From Clostridium_AD sp050717635 (GTDB lineage: Bacteria; Bacillota; Clostridia; Clostridiales; Clostridiaceae), in contig NZ_JBOITO010000002.1 of NCBI RefSeq assembly GCF_050717635.1, positions 1 through 64,000 on the forward strand: 64,000 bases of DNA, in the 5' to 3' direction. Of the stretch, positions 15,201 through 24,441 are shown in pieces (within the stretch, counting starts at the first letter, position 1; each line of letters begins with the position of its first letter). The translations under genes and the position numbers were made by a program. The notes beneath the pieces are model-generated. The model ran no database searches. It saw only the letters and a list, made by a program, of their open reading frames with translations, and was not told where the DNA came from.

Positions 15201-15217
15201 ACGGTTCGCCTCCACCA
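15201..15217 (+). repeat. ssrA 3'-tail-like repeat (copy 5, deletion form)
   Basis: ACGGTTCGCCTCCACCA is the tmRNA acceptor end with the stretch between its two TCG triplets deleted, the same form as at 7001-7016. A strong terminator follows 24 bases later. Confidence 0.55.
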
Positions 15218-15240
15218 AGATAAGTAGACAGATTAATTAA

Positions 15241-15290
15241 AAGAACAGGTTATTGCATACTTTTAGCAATAATCTGTTCTTTGATTTTTA
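15241..15290 (+). terminator. Strong hairpin terminator after ssrA-tail copy 5
   Basis: The stem AAGAACAGGTTATTGC pairs with GCAATAATCTGTTCTT (one G:T pair) around a 9-base loop, followed by a T-rich stretch. It is near-symmetrical and could act in both directions. Confidence 0.75.
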
Positions 15291-15494
15291 TAAGAAAATA
15301 TGTGATGATTAAATTAAGAATTACATTTGTAAAAACAAGAATAATCCGAATTTTAAACCCGTCGAAATTGAAGGGTTAAGAAATGAGAATCCACATAAAA
15401 CCATACTGCAAAGGAGAATGTACTGGATAGGTTATAATTAGTTATACAATAAATATTCGGACATGATATAATATAGAAATATGAGAAAGAGAGA

Positions 15495-15788
15495 GTGGTT
15501 TATATCATGGGAAGAAACGGGAAAAATTATACTGAGGAATTTAAAAAACAACTAGTAGCACTTAGGAATAATGGTAAGGTTATTGCAGAAATATCAAGAG
15601 AATACGGGGTGGCTAAATCCACTATTAATAAATGGGTTGCAGATTATAGTAATACTGGATCATTTAAAGCAAAAGATAACCGCAGCGATGCCGAAAATGA
15701 GTTAATTAGATTGAAAAAAGAGAATGCTAGGTTAGAGATGGAAAATGATATTTTAAAGCAAGCAGCGCTGATAATGGGACGAAAATAG
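15495..15788 (+). mobile_element. IS3-family transposase OrfA
   Basis: The 97-residue product has the OrfA helix-turn-helix (YTEEFKKQLVALRNNGKVIAEISREYGVAKSTINKWV) followed by the leucine-zipper region NELIRLKKENARLEMENDILKQAALIMGRK. This is the typical IS3/IS150-group arrangement in which a frameshift joins OrfA to OrfB. OrfA is intact here, but its OrfB is heavily deleted. Translation probably starts at ATG 15507 (MGRNGKNY). Terminal repeats could not be fixed by eye. Confidence 0.85.
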
Positions 15789-16202
15789 AACTTATTTTAG
15801 CAAATAAGTATAAATACAGTATTAGCGCAATGTGCAGAGCATTAGGCATCAAGAGCTAAAATAGCATGTATAATGAAGAAATATGGACTAGTATCAAATT
15901 ATACTATTAAACAGTTTAAAATATATAAATCTGGTTGTAACAATGATAAAGTTGAGAACGTGGTTAATACAGATTTTCAAAACAGATCCAATCTAGATGT
16001 TGTTGTAAGTGACTTAACCTATGTAAATGTTGCTGGAAAATGGTACTACATATGCCTTCTTATAAATTTACATAATAGAGAGTTAATAAGTTGCTCTGTG
16101 GGCAAGAATAATGATGTTAAGCTTGTTTATGAGGCCTTTATGAGAGAAGATTGTAACCTTAGTAACATAAATATATTTCATATAGACAGGGGAAATGTGT
16201 AA
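15789..16202 (+). pseudogene. Degenerate IS3 OrfB (integrase core) remnant
   Basis: The first part (LANKYKYSISAMCRALGIKS, stop) matches the start of OrfB. After a deletion, a second frame from 15873 shows the integrase core: LDVVVSDLTYVNVAGKWYYICLLINLHNRELIS, with the first catalytic aspartate, and NIFHIDRGNV, where the second should lie. The end with the catalytic glutamate is lost. The DHAKD-type motif reads FHIDRG, close to the usual FHTDRG. It has no activity. Confidence 0.7.
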
Positions 16203-16402
16203 CGCAGTGATATGAGTATAGATGCAATAGGGAAATTATTTAAAGTAATGATAGATAACAATTTCAGGCTAAAGTAAACAAGTATCCTCATAATGATGAG
16301 ATGTTTGTAGATTTTTAATATGATGATTTAGATTGACCACGACATAAATATGTTATACTGAAAGAAAAACCAAGATGCATAAAAGAAAGGAAAATACCAA
16401 AA

Positions 16403-18151
16403 ATGGATACAAAACAATTTCAAAAAAGATCTCTAGTTTCAATATTCTTCTCATATTTTAAGCCACACAAAAAACTATTTGTATTAGACATGTCATGTGC
16501 ATTTTTAATTGCAGTTATTGATTTATCATTTCCAGCAATAACTCGTTATTCTCTAAATGAGCTACTACCTGTTAATGCTTATAAAACTTTTATAACTATT
16601 ATGGCGATTATGCTAATTGCTTATACATTAAGAGCTTTTTTCTATTATATAATAACCTACTATGGTCACACTTTTGGGGTATTAGTAGAAGCAGATATAA
16701 GAAGCGATTTATTTCAACATATGCAGGAATTGTCTTATGGATACTTTGATAAAAACCGTACAGGTCAACTAATGAGTAGGCTTACAGCAGATTTATTTGA
16801 TATAACTGAGCTTGCTCATCATGGTCCGGAAGATGTTTTTATATCCACCCTTACAATAATAGGATCACTAGGTATCTTATTTACTATCCAGTGGAAATTA
16901 ACTTTGGTTATTGCTTTAATTTTGCCTATATTTTTATTGGTTGTATGGCATAGACGTTCTGAAATGTCAAAAGCTTCTCTGGAAGTGAAAGAAAAAACTG
17001 CTTCTATAAATGTAAATATTGAATCGGGACTTTCAGGCATGAAAACAGCAAAAGCATTTGCAAATGAGAATTCAGAATTTGATAAGTTTAGTGAATCAAA
17101 TGATGCTTTCAAAACATCTAAAACTAGATTTTATAAGACTATGGGATATTTCACTGCTACAATGGAATTTTTCCTTTGTGTTTTGCCAGCAACAGTTATC
17201 TTAGTAGGTGGTATATTAATTATGAAAGGACAGATGAATCAAATTGATTTAATTACTTTTACTTTATATATTGCTACTTTTATAACTCCAATTAGAAAAC
17301 TTTCAAATTTTGCTGAACTATTTGCAAAAGGTGGAGCTGGACTTGTACGTTTTGTAGATATGATGCGTACTGAAACTGAAATGAAAGATGATCCGAGTGC
17401 TATAGAGCTAGGCAGAGTAAAAGGCGAATTAGATATTAAAAATATTAGCTTTTCTTACAAAGAAGGAATTCAAGTATTACACAATATCTCTCTTCATGTC
17501 GATCCTGGCGAAACAATTGCAGTGGTAGGTCAATCAGGCGGAGGAAAATCAACACTATGTAAATTGATTCCCAGGTTCTATGATGTTGATGAAGGAGAAA
17601 TTTTGCTTGACCATGTAGATATACGTAAGGTAACGCAAGAATCTTTGCATAAAAATATTGGAGTTGTAGAACAAGAAATATTCCTTTTTGCTGATAGTAT
17701 TCTCGAAAATATTAGATACGGTAGACCTGATGCTACTCCTAAGGAAGTTGCAATGGCAGCAAAACAGGCTGAGATTTATGATGATATTATTGCTATGTCT
17801 GATGGATTTAATACTTTTGTTGGAGAGCGTGGTGCAATGCTTTCTGGTGGACAGAAACAACGTATTTCTATAGCCCGTATATTTCTAAAAAATCCACCAT
17901 TCCTAATTTTAGATGAAGCAACTTCTGCCCTTGATAGTGTTACCGAAGCTAAAATACAAGAAACTTTTGATAGTCTAATAATAGGTAGAACAACTTTTGT
18001 TATTGCGCATAGATTATCTACTGTTAGAAATGCAGATAGAATTCTTGTATTTGATAGTGGAAACATTGTTGAAGATGGAAATCACAAATGCTTAATGGAA
18101 AGAAATGGCGTATATGCTGAGCTCTATAAAACTCAGCATATAAGTAAATAG
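16403..18151 (+). CDS. ABC-type exporter, fused permease and ATPase
   Basis: The protein has 582 residues. The N-terminal six-helix transmembrane domain begins around LDMSCAFLIAVIDL and ends near residue 320. The ATPase domain carries Walker A GQSGGGKSTLCKL, signature LSGGQKQRISIAR, Walker B FLILDEATSALD and H-loop FVIAHRLST. It is a half-transporter that works as a homodimer or with a partner, exporting drugs, lipids or peptides (MsbA/YfiC-like). No partner gene adjoins, so a homodimer is likely. The gene starts just after the IS3 relic with an AAAGGAA site. Confidence 0.85.
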   Translation: MDTKQFQKRSLVSIFFSYFKPHKKLFVLDMSCAFLIAVIDLSFPAITRYSLNELLPVNAYKTFITIMAIMLIAYTLRAFFYYIITYYGHTFGVLVEADIRSDLFQHMQELSYGYFDKNRTGQLMSRLTADLFDITELAHHGPEDVFISTLTIIGSLGILFTIQWKLTLVIALILPIFLLVVWHRRSEMSKASLEVKEKTASINVNIESGLSGMKTAKAFANENSEFDKFSESNDAFKTSKTRFYKTMGYFTATMEFFLCVLPATVILVGGILIMKGQMNQIDLITFTLYIATFITPIRKLSNFAELFAKGGAGLVRFVDMMRTETEMKDDPSAIELGRVKGELDIKNISFSYKEGIQVLHNISLHVDPGETIAVVGQSGGGKSTLCKLIPRFYDVDEGEILLDHVDIRKVTQESLHKNIGVVEQEIFLFADSILENIRYGRPDATPKEVAMAAKQAEIYDDIIAMSDGFNTFVGERGAMLSGGQKQRISIARIFLKNPPFLILDEATSALDSVTEAKIQETFDSLIIGRTTFVIAHRLSTVRNADRILVFDSGNIVEDGNHKCLMERNGVYAELYKTQHISK

Positions 18152-18220
18152 ATAAGTGTAGTTAAATAAACAGGAGAGGGTGGTAATCATATGCCACATT
18201 TTACTTAGGGAGGTGCCTAA

Positions 18221-18688
18221 ATGACTAAAAAATATCATGGCTATTATAATTCACCTATTGGGATATTAGAAATAGTAACTTCTGATTATGCGGTGATTTC
18301 AGCTATGTTCGTAGAGGAAGTTACGGAAAGCATAGGAGAAACACAGATCTTGAAGGATGTTATTAATCAATTTGATGAGTACTTTAAAGGGACAAGAAAA
18401 GATTTTGATATAAAATGTGATGTGCAAGGGACAGAATTTCAAAAAAGTGCTTGGGATGCATTGATTGAAATACCTTATGGTGAAACTCGGTCTTATAAGC
18501 AGCAAGCAATACAAATAGGTAATGAAAAGGCAACAAGAGCTGTTGGTAATGCTAATAGTAAGAATCTTATTAGCATAATTATACCCTGCCATAGAGTAAT
18601 TGGATCTAATAAAAGTTTAACGGGATACGCAGGCGGGATAGATAAAAAACAGTGGCTTTTAGAACATGAAAAACAATGGAATAAATAA
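18221..18688 (+). CDS. ogt: Methylated-DNA-protein cysteine methyltransferase
   Basis: The 155-residue suicide repair protein removes methyl groups from O6-methylguanine. The active-site motif IIPCHRVIG holds the acceptor cysteine and is followed by LTGYAGGIDKKQWLLEHE. The helix-turn-helix part reads TEFQKSAWDALIEIPYGETRSY. Length fits the short Ogt type, and no AdaA domain is fused. An AGGGAGGTG ribosome binding site lies directly upstream. It may be cotranscribed with the ABC exporter, 70 bases upstream. Confidence 0.9.
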   Translation: MTKKYHGYYNSPIGILEIVTSDYAVISAMFVEEVTESIGETQILKDVINQFDEYFKGTRKDFDIKCDVQGTEFQKSAWDALIEIPYGETRSYKQQAIQIGNEKATRAVGNANSKNLISIIIPCHRVIGSNKSLTGYAGGIDKKQWLLEHEKQWNK

Positions 18689-18803
18689 TTATTGAAACGC
18701 AGACGATACTACGAATTTAATATATTAATATAAAATGATTCGGAACTTTAGTCCCATTGTATTATTTTTAACACCTCTATGTGGTTCAAGGTAGGTGAAT
18801 AAT

Positions 18804-19028
18804 GTGGTAGATCGTTCACAGTTAATGCGTGGAACATTAGAGGGATGTATAGTTAAGATAATAAGTGGCGAAGAAACATATGGATATGAAATATTATCAT
18901 GATTACAAAATTATGGATTTTACGATGTAAAAGAAGGGTCAACGTATCGTATTTTATTAAGACTTAAAAAAAAGAGAATCATCTCATCTATTTATAAGGA
19001 GTCTCCCCTAGGACCAAGAAGAAAGTAA
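18804..19028 (+). pseudogene. Broken PadR-family regulator
   Basis: The GTG frame reads LMRGTLEGCIVKIISGEETYGYEILS, then an in-frame TGA, then LQNYGFYDVKEGSTYRILLRLKKKRIISSIYKESPLGPRRK and stop. This is a PadR winged helix interrupted by a nonsense codon and lacking the final third (about 35 residues after GPRRKYY in normal members). It has an AGGTG site. It is not functional unless the TGA is read through. Confidence 0.75.
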
Positions 19029-19534
19029 TATTTAAGGACAGCGGTTAATGGAGTCCGATTCATGTACATTTAGAAGTATAGATATAATGTAGGACTCAAC
19101 TAATATCATTAGGCATGCCACTGAAATTTTAGGAATCTACAAAACCATAAACCCTACACTAGAAATTCCGGGGATAAACAATATGAGAAAATAAGTATTA
19201 ATAGTTGAAATTGCTAATTCTCATTGCTCCTGCGCCACCGATTGGAATAATTATATATTTATTTTAAATGTAAGGATCTTATTAAAAAATAACCCAAGGC
19301 CAATTTTATTTTACCTTAGGCTTACAGTTTTTATTGTAATCTTAATTCTTTTGATGCTCTAAGAAGCTTACTACCATCAGAGAAAGAGTATTGAGTCTTA
19401 GCAATACATACAAAGATTTTCTAATCCTAAATTCGCTTTAGCTACTTCACCATGCATTTTAAGCACAGTTATAGTCGCAACTATAACTGTGCTGCTGGTT
19501 TTTGAAGTTTAGCTTCCATAGCCTTTACTACTAA
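19029..19534. other. Gene-free stretch downstream of the PadR remnant
   Basis: No credible gene is seen on either strand. It contains the terminator-like hairpin at 19462-19493 for the minus-strand glutamate permease, and a weak imperfect hairpin around 19,290-19,330. Confidence 0.4.
19462..19493 (-). terminator. Hairpin after gltS (first copy)
   Basis: AGCACAGTTATAGT pairs perfectly with ACTATAACTGTGCT around a 4-base loop, about 40 bases past the stop of the minus-strand permease. The T-run is weak on the minus strand and stronger on the plus strand (GCTGGTTTTT). Confidence 0.65.
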
Positions 19535-20767
19535 TTATTTAAATAGATTCATGAAAAATACAATAGTTGGTATACCTATAAGATCAATTAGAAATGCACC
19601 AACTAATGGAACTATTAAAAATGCCTTTGGAGATGGACCGTATTTTTCAGTAACAGCTCCCATATTAGCTATAGCATTTGGAGTAGCACCAAGTCCGTGT
19701 CCTGCCATACCAGCGGCCATGACGGCTGCATCAAAGTCTTTTCCAAGGAACTTGAATACTACAAATACCGTGTATAATATTACAAATACTACCTGAATTG
19801 AAACTATTATTAACAATGGGCCTGCAAGTCCTACAAGTTCCCATAGCTTAAGTGTCATTAATGCCATTGAAAGGAAAATTCCAAGAGACACGTTACCCAT
19901 TAAATCAATTGTATAATAATCAAGATTAACGATTTTTAGTTTATCATTTATATTTCTAAAAGCTACGGCTACAAACATAGCGCCTACATATCCTGGTAAT
20001 GAAAATCCTGTAATTGAAGAAAACCATACGCTACCAATAGATCCAATTGTCATACAAACGGTTATTATTGCCATGTGAGTCATAACAATAGTTGTTGTGA
20101 TTTTTGTGTTTTCTGAAACGCCTACAGTATCTTCAAAGGATTTTGCGTCATATTTATTTGATGTACTAGGTTTCAATTTGTACTTGTCTATTAAATGCTT
20201 TGCAATAGGGCCACCGATAAGTCCACCACATATAAGACCAAAAGTGGCAGCAGCTATAGCTATTGTAGTAGACCCAGTGAAACCCATGGCTTCAGCAGTT
20301 TTTCCGAAAGCTGCGGCTCCACCGTGCCCACCTTCCATAGAAACTGTACCTGCCATAATTCCAAACATTGGATGAACTCCTGTAATTTTTGCAAATACAA
20401 CACCTATAACACTCTGTGAAATGGCAAGTACTCCACAGAGGAGCCAGTAGATGATTAAACATGTTCCACCTTTTTTAAGCAGTTTAAAACTTGCGCCAAG
20501 CCCAACAGTTGTAAAGAAAGCTATCATAAAAGGTGATTGAAAGGTTGTATCCATACTAATTGTTATTATGCCGCTCTGTTTTAAAATAAGGGCAAGTATT
20601 GAAAATAGTAAACCACCAATTACTGGGGCAGGAATACAGAACTTCTTAAAAAAAGATACTTTCGTTATAAGATAATAACCAAAAAGTAATATTAAAACTG
20701 CAGTTGCTAAGGTTGCTACCATATCAACCTTGAGAGTAAGTAAACCTTCTATTAATTCCGTTTTCAT
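19535..20767 (-). CDS. gltS: Sodium/glutamate symporter GltS, copy 1
   Basis: This 410-residue membrane protein has the GltS fold with two inverted halves: CIPAPVIGGLLFSILALILKQSG near the N-terminus, GTVSMEGGHGGAAAFGKTAEA in the first re-entrant loop and AGMAGHGLGATPNAIANMGAVTEKYGPSPKAFLIVPLVGAFLID near the C-terminus. It takes up glutamate with sodium across the cell membrane. It starts 8 bases after AGGAGGA and has a sigma-54 promoter 40 bases upstream (20808-20823). The next genes upstream encode an NtrC-type regulator and a kinase with a periplasmic-binding-type sensor, so control by extracellular amino acids is likely. Confidence 0.9.
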   Translation of the reverse strand: MKTELIEGLLTLKVDMVATLATAVLILLFGYYLITKVSFFKKFCIPAPVIGGLLFSILALILKQSGIITISMDTTFQSPFMIAFFTTVGLGASFKLLKKGGTCLIIYWLLCGVLAISQSVIGVVFAKITGVHPMFGIMAGTVSMEGGHGGAAAFGKTAEAMGFTGSTTIAIAAATFGLICGGLIGGPIAKHLIDKYKLKPSTSNKYDAKSFEDTVGVSENTKITTTIVMTHMAIITVCMTIGSIGSVWFSSITGFSLPGYVGAMFVAVAFRNINDKLKIVNLDYYTIDLMGNVSLGIFLSMALMTLKLWELVGLAGPLLIIVSIQVVFVILYTVFVVFKFLGKDFDAAVMAAGMAGHGLGATPNAIANMGAVTEKYGPSPKAFLIVPLVGAFLIDLIGIPTIVFFMNLFK

Positions 20768-20807
20768 AATTGTTCCTCCTCTAATATTAATATATATCTA
20801 ATATTAG

Positions 20808-20823
20808 AGCAAGTTTTATGCCA
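20808..20823 (-). promoter_or_regulatory. Sigma-54 (-24/-12) promoter of gltS
   Basis: On the minus strand the 16 bases TGGCATAAAACTTGCT match the RpoN consensus TGGCAC-N5-TTGCW, with the invariant GG and GC ten bases apart. They lie about 40 bases before the gltS start. The adjacent regulator at 20980 has a sigma-54 interaction domain. A perfect 10-bp palindrome ATTGTACAAT at 20908-20917, about 85 bases further upstream, is a candidate activator site. Confidence 0.75.
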
Positions 20824-20931
20824 CAAGACATTATTTTTGAAATGTTTACAATGTTCTATATATTTACCAATAAATAATGCATAAAGTTATATTAAAATTG
20901 TGTTTTCATTGTACAATAAAAATAGATTCAA

Positions 20932-20962
20932 TAAAAAAGCCTGCAAAATTTGCAGGCTAGGC
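20932..20962 (-). terminator. Terminator of the NtrC-type regulator gene
   Basis: On the minus strand the hairpin AGCCTGCAAATTTTGCAGGCT (20938-20958) is followed by TTTTTT. A second copy of the same half-stem lies at 20959-20976, between the hairpin and the regulator stop codon, allowing alternative pairing. Confidence 0.75.
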
Positions 20963-20979
20963 AAAATTTGCAGGCTTTT

Positions 20980-22329
20980 CTAATTGTATTCTTTGATCTT
21001 ATATCTTAAATTCCTTTCACTTATCCCTAATGATTCTGACGTCTTTTTTCTGTTGTTTTTAAATTTTATCAGATTATATTCAATTACTTTTTTTTCTATT
21101 GATTTCATATCTTCGCCAACATAAATAGGAATAATATCATCACAGCTACTAATAATATTCTCTGGAAAAAAAACATCCTCAGGTAAGTCTTCTACAGTAA
21201 TAAAATCATGTCTTGTTAAAGCAACTGCTCTCTCTATTATATTTTGAAGTTCCCGGACGTTACCATCAAATCTATATTTTTCAATTGCTTGAAGAGCTTT
21301 AGCTGAAATACCTTTAATGTCTTTGTTCAAGAATATATTATAGTTCTTTATGAAATGGTCAACTAGCTTTGGAATATCTTCTCTCCGTTCCCGAAGTGGA
21401 GGCATGCTTATATGTATCACGTTTAGTCTGTAAAATAAATCTGTCCTAAAATTATTTGTACTTACCTCTTGTTTTAAATCCTTATTTGTCACTGCAATAA
21501 ATCTTACATCTATTTTGGTGCCTTTTATTGAGCCAATAGGATATACCATTTTATCTTGCAGGACTCTAAGCAATTTAGTTTGAAGGTTCATATCCATATC
21601 TCCTATTTCATCGAGAAAAAGTGTTCCCTCATTAGATAGTTCTATTACACCTTTTCTATCTTGAAATGCACCAGTAAAAGAACCCTTTTTAAAACCAAAC
21701 AATTCGCTTTCAATTAAATTTCCAGGTATTGCTGAACAATTTATTACATTAAAAGGATTTCCATTTCTACTTCCGTAAAAATGTATTGCTTTTGCAACAA
21801 GTTCTTTTCCAGTCCCACTTTCACCTGTAATTAATACATTACTATCTATGTCTTTAACTCTATTAATTAAATCAAATATATCTAACATTTTTTTTGAAGT
21901 TCCTATCATATTGTAATTAGATTTATTCATATTTATTTGATTACTCAAATATTTAATCTTAATATTTAATGAAATATATTCAGCAGCTTTATTTACTAAA
22001 AGTATTAATTCGTCTATTTTTATTGGCTTTGTAATATAGTAAAAAGCTCCTGATTTAATAGCTTCAACTGTTGATTCAATTGTTCCGTATGCTGTCATAA
22101 TTAAAACTGCAATATCCGGTTTAATTATTTTAATTTGCTTTAAAACATTAATACCATTACTCTTCCCAAGATTAAGATCCAAAAGAATTATTGATATATC
22201 AGTATTAGTAATAATATCTATAGCTGTTGCTTCGTCAAGCGCGGTAAATATTTCATACTCATCCTCAAGAGCAAAGCTTAGAGCTGTACAAATGGACGAT
22301 TCGTCATCTACTATTAATAATTTATTCAT
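20980..22329 (-). CDS. Sigma-54-dependent response regulator (NtrC family)
   Basis: This 449-residue activator has an N-terminal receiver (DDESSICTAL, phosphoacceptor in IILLDLNLGKSNG, lysine in YYITKPI). It is followed by an AAA+ domain with Walker A GESGTGKELVAKAIH, sigma-54 contact loop GSFTGAF (standard GAFTGA), Walker B TLFLDEIGDM and arginine-finger region YRLNVIHISMPPLRERREDI. A Fis-type helix-turn-helix (NRKKTSESLGISERNLRYKIKEY) closes the protein. Its start overlaps the end of the kinase gene by one base, so they form an operon. The likely target is the sigma-54 promoter of the adjacent gltS. Confidence 0.92.
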   Translation of the reverse strand: MNKLLIVDDESSICTALSFALEDEYEIFTALDEATAIDIITNTDISIILLDLNLGKSNGINVLKQIKIIKPDIAVLIMTAYGTIESTVEAIKSGAFYYITKPIKIDELILLVNKAAEYISLNIKIKYLSNQINMNKSNYNMIGTSKKMLDIFDLINRVKDIDSNVLITGESGTGKELVAKAIHFYGSRNGNPFNVINCSAIPGNLIESELFGFKKGSFTGAFQDRKGVIELSNEGTLFLDEIGDMDMNLQTKLLRVLQDKMVYPIGSIKGTKIDVRFIAVTNKDLKQEVSTNNFRTDLFYRLNVIHISMPPLRERREDIPKLVDHFIKNYNIFLNKDIKGISAKALQAIEKYRFDGNVRELQNIIERAVALTRHDFITVEDLPEDVFFPENIISSCDDIIPIYVGEDMKSIEKKVIEYNLIKFKNNRKKTSESLGISERNLRYKIKEYN

Positions 22330-24302
22330 TAGTTATCAGCCTCCATGTGGCAAAATTTAATTATAAATGTAGTACCCTCGTCTATGGTGCTTTGAACCTC
22401 TATTGTAGCATTGTTTTCTGATAACAATTGATAGCTTATAAAAAGCCCAAGACCAGTTCCAGCGTCCTTAGTTGTAAAAAATGGATTGAATATTTTATTT
22501 ATAGTCTCTTCTTGAATACCACAACCATTATCTCTAATATATAATAATACACAATTGTTACTTGTCTTTGACCAAACAATTATTTTTTTATCTTGTTTAT
22601 CTAAGCATTCAACGGCATTTAGTACTATGTTTATAAGGACCTGTCTCAACTGGTTTTTATCAATAAATAGAACAGTATTTTTATTTATATTATTCTCAAT
22701 AATAATGTTTTCTGTTTGAAGTTTGTTTTTTAATAAGAGTATAACTTTATTAACGACTTCACTTAAATAAGTTTTTTCTCTAAATGGTTTTTGTGGTCTT
22801 GAATATTCCAGTAAATCATTTATCAAGGAATTTAGTCTATCTATTTCGGTGGGAATATCTTTGCAAAACATTTCTCTGAATTTAGGATTATCAAATTTTT
22901 TTGGGATTAATTCAACGTATGCTCTTATTGATGTTAATGGGTTTCTAATTTCATGCGCAATGCTTGAAATTAGATTGCCCAAAGATTGCATTTTATCTTT
23001 AGTTCTCATATTTTCTTGCATTAATTTTTCTTCTGTTATGTCTTTGAATATAACTATGGTTTCATCCATGTTTTCATAAAGATTACTTAGTGTGTCTACT
23101 TTATAGTTTATATAAAATTTTTTATTATCCAATAAAAATTCTTTTTCACTTGCATTTTTATTAGGTGTTTTATGATTTATAAACTCACTTATTGGTGTGT
23201 CTTCATATTGTTTACCTATAAGTTTACTCTTTAATATAACTTCAGCCAATTTATTTGTAAAAGTTATTTCTCCTTGTTTATTGATTGTAACTATTCCGCT
23301 AAAAACATTATTTAGTATTTTATCTCTAAAGTCTTTCTCAAGTTTTATTTGTATGTTCTTTTTTACTAGTACATTATTCGAATCATTAATTTCACGGGTT
23401 TGCTTATCAACTTCTTTTTTTAAGCGGCTGTTCCATTTATAAAATAGAAGCATTATAATGGCAAGTATAATTATCACTATACCCGAAGAAAAAATAATTC
23501 GCTGAATATACCAACTAGGAACGTTCACTGGCTGCCCAAACCATTTTCTATATATTTTATCATATGTTCCATTTTTTTTGATTTCCTTTAGTCCACTATT
23601 AACAACGTTTAGGGTTTCTACGTCCCCATATTTTACTGCTATGGAGTATTTAGTTGGATTAAGAATTTTACCTACAATTTTTATCTTATTTTTAATACCA
23701 AGCTTATTTATAAAAAATACTCCAGTTAAGGTATTACCTATATATGCGTCTGCTTCACCGGAAAGTAGTTTATGAATTGCTTGTTCTTGATCATTTGTAT
23801 TAATAACATTTACATTATTTAATGTGTTAAGATTATTTACTGCTAAATCACCTTGTTGTATAACTACTCTCTTGTTTTTTAAGTCTTGAAACTTATTTAT
23901 ATCATTATTACCGTCAATAACAAAAATAGATTGAGAATTCTCTAAATATTCTTTAGAAAACTCAAAATATTCATCCCTATCTGTTGCAACTTTCATGCCC
24001 TCAATTACATCAACGTCGCCACTTTTCAGTTGTTCACATGCATCATACCAAGACATGGGATAAAATTTAACATCTATACCTGTAGATAGAGCTATGGCTC
24101 TCATTATATCAACGTTAAAACCAGTATATACTGAATTTTCATCAACATATTCATAAGGGGGTAAATTAATATCACCGGCTACCCTTAAAACAATGTGATC
24201 GCTTTTACCTGGGAGAACATTGATACTTTTAAAATGGTAGATTAAGATTAATGAAGTAATAGCTAAGATTGAAATTATTACAATAATAAGTTTTTTTATC
24301 AA
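22329..24302 (-). CDS. Sensor histidine kinase with solute-binding-type sensor domain
   Basis: The 657-residue protein has an N-terminal membrane helix (LIIVIISILAITSLILIYHF). An extracytoplasmic family-3 solute-binding domain follows, from about residue 40 to 265 (VAGDINLPPYEYVDENSVYTGFNVDIMRAIA). A second membrane helix near residue 275, a PAS domain, a HisKA domain with the histidine in SIAHEIRNPLTSIRAY and an ATPase domain (NIVLNAVECLD, DNGCGI, GTGLGLFI) complete it. Family-3 domains bind polar amino acids, so glutamate or a related compound is a likely signal. It forms an operon with the NtrC-type regulator. Confidence 0.9.
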   Translation of the reverse strand: MIKKLIIVIISILAITSLILIYHFKSINVLPGKSDHIVLRVAGDINLPPYEYVDENSVYTGFNVDIMRAIALSTGIDVKFYPMSWYDACEQLKSGDVDVIEGMKVATDRDEYFEFSKEYLENSQSIFVIDGNNDINKFQDLKNKRVVIQQGDLAVNNLNTLNNVNVINTNDQEQAIHKLLSGEADAYIGNTLTGVFFINKLGIKNKIKIVGKILNPTKYSIAVKYGDVETLNVVNSGLKEIKKNGTYDKIYRKWFGQPVNVPSWYIQRIIFSSGIVIIILAIIMLLFYKWNSRLKKEVDKQTREINDSNNVLVKKNIQIKLEKDFRDKILNNVFSGIVTINKQGEITFTNKLAEVILKSKLIGKQYEDTPISEFINHKTPNKNASEKEFLLDNKKFYINYKVDTLSNLYENMDETIVIFKDITEEKLMQENMRTKDKMQSLGNLISSIAHEIRNPLTSIRAYVELIPKKFDNPKFREMFCKDIPTEIDRLNSLINDLLEYSRPQKPFREKTYLSEVVNKVILLLKNKLQTENIIIENNINKNTVLFIDKNQLRQVLINIVLNAVECLDKQDKKIIVWSKTSNNCVLLYIRDNGCGIQEETINKIFNPFFTTKDAGTGLGLFISYQLLSENNATIEVQSTIDEGTTFIIKFCHMEADN

Positions 24303-24441
24303 AATTTATCACCTTGCTTTTAAATAATATTTTGGTTTGGATTTCTGAATATAAAATTTATGTTAATTATAACATACCACGTTATATGTTAATTAGAAGG
24401 TTACACAGTTAAAATTAATTTTTATTTTAAACCTCTTTTAA

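Larger units (their letters stand above)
15026..15494. other. Gene-free stretch with ssrA-tail copy and terminator
   Basis: No coding frame is supported. It holds the repeat at 15201-15217 and the strong hairpin at 15241-15281. The 100 bases before the repeat contain two short inverted segments (TAGCTACTAC and TGTGGCTACAATTGTG) that may be worn tmRNA-like or integration-site DNA. Confidence 0.4.
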
